DNA from: DASZUC01 sp035547775
GTDB lineage: Bacteria; Patescibacteriota; Saccharimonadia; Saccharimonadales; UBA4665
DNA: 23,565 nucleotides
Direction of reading: 5' to 3'
Assembly (NCBI GenBank): GCA_035547775.1
Contig: DASZUC010000040.1
Location: 1 to 23,565 of the forward strand
Shown in pieces: positions 20,662 through 23,565 of the stretch (position 1 is the stretch's first letter; every line of letters begins with the position of its first letter). The notes under the pieces were generated by a model. It worked only from the letters and a program-made list of their open reading frames with translations, did not search any database and was not told the origin of the DNA. Both the position numbers and the translations under genes were made by a program.

Positions 20662-21588
20662 TTATTGGCGAGCTTTGAGACGGCGCAAAATTGGTCGCCT
20701 AAAGACAAACAAAATAACCAACATCACGGCCAGCACAAGGTACAATCCCAAATCAATAAAGTGCACAAAATAACGCTTGGTGGCGTGGTTACTAATACCA
20801 TCATAACGATAATCTACTTCCAAATGGTAAAGCCCGGGCCAGGGGTGAGCACTCGCCACTTTCTGGAGGGGCACTGAAAATTGTCGGAAGGTCTCTGGCA
20901 AAATAAAGGCCGAACCCGTATTGATGACACCCTGCGCCACCACACTGCCAGTGGGACCCACCAACTTCACTAAGCCACGTGGCACCACCTGAACGTTGCC
21001 AGCATTTTGAAAGGTCAATGTGGCCTGGGTTGGCAAGTGGAACCAGTTGCCATTGTTGGTTTCATCAGTCAGCTTCATGGCATAGCGCTCTCCGCCAACT
21101 TTATCTACCAGCACCAGCGCCACCAGTTGCTGATTGATGACCACATTGTTGGCCGGTGATTGATTCAGGCTATTCACGCTGGCAATAATCGCCCCATAAT
21201 GCCCACCTGGCGTTAATGACGATTGATTGTTAATGGTCACGAGCACGCGTGCCGTTTCGCCAGCGTTTAAATCAACTACGTCTTTTTCCAGGCTCATCCA
21301 ATCGGTTAGGCCATATTTTTTGGTATAGGTGTTACTACCCTTTAGCGCGATGCCGCCAGTTTGGTTGAGTGAGCCAAAATCACGCACTGTTAAACGTAGC
21401 TCCTGCAAGCTTTTGGTATGATTCGTCAATTTGAGCTGGAAAGATTTAGCCACATCGCCAGCCTGAATCTTCACTGATTGTTCAAATGGACTCAGCGTAA
21501 TGCCATTTGGTGCTGAAGCAGCCGCCGCTAGACCTGGCCATGATGCGCCAATCAGTAGAATCAATGCAGCAAACTTAGTCTTTGTCAT
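20662..21588 (-). CDS. Secreted Ig-like protein with C-terminal membrane anchor (second of pair)
   Basis: ATG at 21588 gives MTKTKFAALILLIG, a clear signal peptide (cleavage near LAAAASA, 24-26); the longer frame from 21639 lies inside the upstream gene. The 308-aa product has two beta-sandwich-like domains (FQLKLTNHTKSLQELRLTV; ARVLVTINNQSSLTPGGHYGAII; LTFQNAGNVQVVPRGLVKLV) and a single C-terminal helix (LGLYLVLAVMLVILFVF) with a basic RRPILRRLKARQ tail. This is the layout of the DUF916/DUF3324-type WxL-associated surface proteins, but identity is not certain. It overlaps its upstream paralogue by 14 bp, with no ribosome-binding site, so translation is coupled. The S74 gene follows after 86 nt. 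Confidence 0.75.
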   Translation of the reverse strand: MTKTKFAALILLIGASWPGLAAAASAPNGITLSPFEQSVKIQAGDVAKSFQLKLTNHTKSLQELRLTVRDFGSLNQTGGIALKGSNTYTKKYGLTDWMSLEKDVVDLNAGETARVLVTINNQSSLTPGGHYGAIIASVNSLNQSPANNVVINQQLVALVLVDKVGGERYAMKLTDETNNGNWFHLPTQATLTFQNAGNVQVVPRGLVKLVGPTGSVVAQGVINTGSAFILPETFRQFSVPLQKVASAHPWPGLYHLEVDYRYDGISNHATKRYFVHFIDLGLYLVLAVMLVILFVFRRPILRRLKARQ

Positions 21589-22645
21589 GCCGACGTAACT
21601 TTTGCACGCGACTGACGCCAGCACGCGTTTTGCGCACACCGGACCTCAACAGGGACCATAAGCCAAAACCAATAATGACGAGGAAAATGATCAGGATCAG
21701 TAAAAGTTTCCAGGGGATGACCCAAAAACTTAAGCTGGCCTGCAGCGGCACATCATCTCGACCGTTGTTATAGACAACTAATAACTTGGCGGTATAGTGA
21801 CCAAAACGGAATTTGCCCAGCTGCCCAAAGTCCCAACTTAAGTGCAATTTAGGTTGTCCATGCTTATCAAGCACCGGTTTGCCGGTGGTATTAGCGGGTT
21901 TGAAGACCGGGAAACCATCACTCCACGGCTGGGTAAAGACACGGTTTGAGTTTGGCAACACGCTACCGCCAGCCGGGTTAAACTCCAGACTAGCTACCTG
22001 CTTGCCGCCTCGACTAATAAAAATATTGCCGGCCGGTGCAATGTAAATATTGCCGCTGTTGTGCAAACGGATACTGAAGTTGGCTGGCAGATATTCGTAC
22101 AGCTTGTGGTCGGCCGTAAAGCTAGCAATGCTGAGGGTTCGTTTTTCATTAGGCGTGTTCACATTGAGCAGCACTAAGGTTGCTACGCTGCCATTCAGAT
22201 TGGTCACACCCTGCTGGTTGAGGGTATTGGCCCGCGAAAATGTGACTGCCAAATAGTAGCCTAAACTAGCATTGGAAGGTACGTTAATCGTCATTTTGAC
22301 TGTTTGCCAAATACCCGGCTGAGCCACGAATCGACTCGGGCTAAAGTGTACCCAGCTGGCATAGCTGTCACTGGGGGTCAAACTAAACAAATCCGGTTCG
22401 CCGTTTTCACCGGTGGCGCCGAATTTCATCAAACCAACTTTGATAGCCTCTGGCTTGTCGGACTGGTTTTTCATCCGCAGCTCGGTACTAATAGTCTTAC
22501 CCGGTGTCGTGAGTAGCTTGATGGGCAATGGCGAAGTAATAATATTAAAGCCTGGCGCACTCGCGGCCGACGCACCGCTAGCCGTCACCAAAGCCGCAGC
22601 CGTGACTACAACGAGCAGTAAACTCCCCCAAAACGCACGTTTCAT
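21575..22645 (-). CDS. Secreted Ig-like protein with C-terminal membrane anchor (first of pair)
   Basis: ATG at 22645. The 356-aa product has a signal peptide (1-28, ending ASAASA), two beta-sandwich domains (TISTELRMKNQSDKPEAIKV; VKMTINVPSNASLGYYLAV; FSIRLHNSGNIYIAPAG), a C-terminal transmembrane helix (LLLILIIFLVIIGFGLWSLL, about 312-331) and a basic tail (RSGVRKTRAGVSRVQKLRRHDKD). It is clearly a paralogue of the downstream gene in order and pattern. Similar sandwich-plus-anchor proteins bind surface polymers or cover neighbouring cell-wall proteins; here they flank a beta-rich secreted protein. The message is probably leaderless: extended -10 TGCTATACT ends 7 nt before the ATG. Confidence 0.75.
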   Translation of the reverse strand: MKRAFWGSLLLVVVTAAALVTASGASAASAPGFNIITSPLPIKLLTTPGKTISTELRMKNQSDKPEAIKVGLMKFGATGENGEPDLFSLTPSDSYASWVHFSPSRFVAQPGIWQTVKMTINVPSNASLGYYLAVTFSRANTLNQQGVTNLNGSVATLVLLNVNTPNEKRTLSIASFTADHKLYEYLPANFSIRLHNSGNIYIAPAGNIFISRGGKQVASLEFNPAGGSVLPNSNRVFTQPWSDGFPVFKPANTTGKPVLDKHGQPKLHLSWDFGQLGKFRFGHYTAKLLVVYNNGRDDVPLQASLSFWVIPWKLLLILIIFLVIIGFGLWSLLRSGVRKTRAGVSRVQKLRRHDKD

Positions 22646-22652
22646 TGCGATC

Positions 22653-22658
22653 AGTATA
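22653..22658 (-). promoter_or_regulatory. Extended -10 promoter of the Ig-like gene pair, leaderless
   Basis: TATACT preceded by TGC (an extended -10) on the minus strand, 7 nt before the ATG. The 13-bp palindrome AGATC-TAA-GATCT (22671-22683) covers the -35 position and the stop of the preceding gene, so it could be an operator. Confidence 0.5.
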
Positions 22659-22681
22659 GCAAAAGTTCTGAGATCTAAGAT

Positions 22682-23565
22682 CTAATAATTACCAGCGGCA
22701 ACAATCGTCAGCGTGTCGGCATAGTCATTTGCGTAGGCGATAGTGTTGGCCACTGTGATGCGCTCTTTTAAGCTAACCGTGTCGGCGTTGGTATAGCCGC
22801 TACGCGACACAAAGGCGGCAAAGCTTGTGCCGTTGAAACTACCGCCATGATTACCATCCCCAATTGCGTACTCGCTATTGTAGCTCAGCGAGCCGTTACA
22901 GCTAGAACAAGAGGCACCCGTACTAGGCACAAACAAATATTTAGTTGTACCGGCCGTCAGGCTGTCAGGTGTGCCATCAAAGGTACCCGTCGTGATAGGC
23001 GTGCCGGGATTGCTCGCAGAAGCAAGCTGGCCATTAGTGGATTTGATGTAAGCCGTGTAGCCCAGGGGTGAGTTAGTGCCCACCACCATGTTGACGCCAC
23101 CAGAAGTGAAAATACTACTCGGATCGGCCGTGGGAATGGTGTCGTTATTAGCACTCAAAGAGAACTGGAAGGTGGGTGCCACGGCGGCATTGACGCCAAT
23201 CTGATCTTGATTGCTGCTACTGCCATAGACGTAAACCGGCGCCAGCGTTGTATCGATAGCGGTGCTGCTGGCATTTTCGCTGATAACACTCAAATTGTAT
23301 TGGCCAGCTACGGCGGGGTTTTGGATCGTGCCAGTAGGAATATCAAAGCCATACAAGGTGCTGCTGTTTAAGCTGGCCGAAGTCAGACCGCTCACCACAA
23401 TGCTACCGCCGGCTCCAACCCCAGCGCTGGTGGCACTGGCTGTCAGGGATCCAGGGGGTGCTGTAATACTTGCCGGTGTACTTGGGAAACCTGTCAAAGC
23501 CACAGTCGGTGAACCAGCTGTAACCGTAAAACCAGCCGGAAAAGTAATTGCCAGCTTGGCCACAC
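22682..23565 (-). CDS. Secreted beta-rich surface protein, 3' part (5' end beyond the window)
   Basis: The frame is open to the window edge, so the start and any signal peptide are not visible; the GTG at 23563 is not a credible start. The visible 293 residues are low in charge and rich in Ser, Thr, Gly and Ala. They include a Cys pair in TGASCSSCNGSL, repeated beta-strand stretches and the end ANDYADTLTIVAAGNY. Such endings (a beta-strand of hydrophobic residues closing on Ala-Gly-Asn-aromatic) occur in cell-surface and pilus-like WxL-type proteins. The two genes downstream encode membrane-anchored Ig-like proteins, the usual neighbours of such proteins. The family identity is tentative. Confidence 0.7.
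   Translation of the reverse strand, partial: VAKLAITFPAGFTVTAGSPTVALTGFPSTPASITAPPGSLTASATSAGVGAGGSIVVSGLTSASLNSSTLYGFDIPTGTIQNPAVAGQYNLSVISENASSTAIDTTLAPVYVYGSSSNQDQIGVNAAVAPTFQFSLSANNDTIPTADPSSIFTSGGVNMVVGTNSPLGYTAYIKSTNGQLASASNPGTPITTGTFDGTPDSLTAGTTKYLFVPSTGASCSSCNGSLSYNSEYAIGDGNHGGSFNGTSFAAFVSRSGYTNADTVSLKERITVANTIAYANDYADTLTIVAAGNY

Overview
The window looks like a chromosomal segment of a Patescibacteria/CPR bacterium, most likely Candidatus Saccharibacteria or a close relative. This is an inference from several things: closely packed small genes, an S74 tail-fibre-type surface protein next to paired secreted Ig-like proteins, many genes without a Shine-Dalgarno sequence whose -10 box lies only 6-14 nt before the start codon, and mid-range GC. 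TGA is used as a stop (sulfotransferase gene), which argues against UGA-recoding lineages such as Gracilibacteria. No rRNA, IS element, phage integrase or CRISPR array was seen.

Layout. Positions 1-1517 are small housekeeping and hypothetical genes: the end of a DUF1801 protein, a cupin, a DUF2277 protein, tRNA-Gln(CTG) with a good terminator, and a 61-aa DUF5808-like protein. Positions 1560-12581 form a tellurite-resistance-type (Ter) stress island: TelA-family protein; an unrecognised 380-aa protein ending in five copies of a short F-D-x-x-x-L-type motif; a TerF-like vWA protein on the minus strand; two TerD-family proteins; a 48-aa membrane peptide with a DUF475/TerC-like membrane protein; a HAD hydrolase followed by two paralogous phosphoribosyltransferase-like proteins, the second with an extra C-terminal winged-helix-like region; a single-domain response regulator; and a 97-aa membrane protein. 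Positions 12767-15565 carry an unknown polytopic membrane protein, a flippase-like (LPG synthase TM/UPF0104-type) membrane protein and a sulfotransferase. Positions 15719-17172 carry an OmpR/PhoB-type response regulator and a soluble histidine kinase split by a one-base frameshift. From 17150 to the end, everything is on the minus strand: a single-pass membrane protein, the large S74 protein, two secreted Ig-like proteins with C-terminal membrane anchors, and the end of another surface protein.

Working together. In the island, TelA, vWA, TerD, TerD, the 48-aa peptide, DUF475 and the 97-aa membrane protein share a style: almost all codons end in C or G, most have a recognisable promoter with a 17-bp spacer and a UTR with a strong ribosome-binding site, and each transcription unit has a long two-tier stem-loop after it. 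The motif-repeat gene and the HAD/PRTase operon are instead AT-richer and probably transcribed without a leader. I read this as a membrane-associated calcium/metal-responsive Ter complex (TerD, vWA, TelA, TerC-like) made at high level, linked to a small-molecule module (HAD plus PRTases) of the kind described by comparative genomics for Ter systems. The functional link is inferred from gene order, not shown by the sequence.
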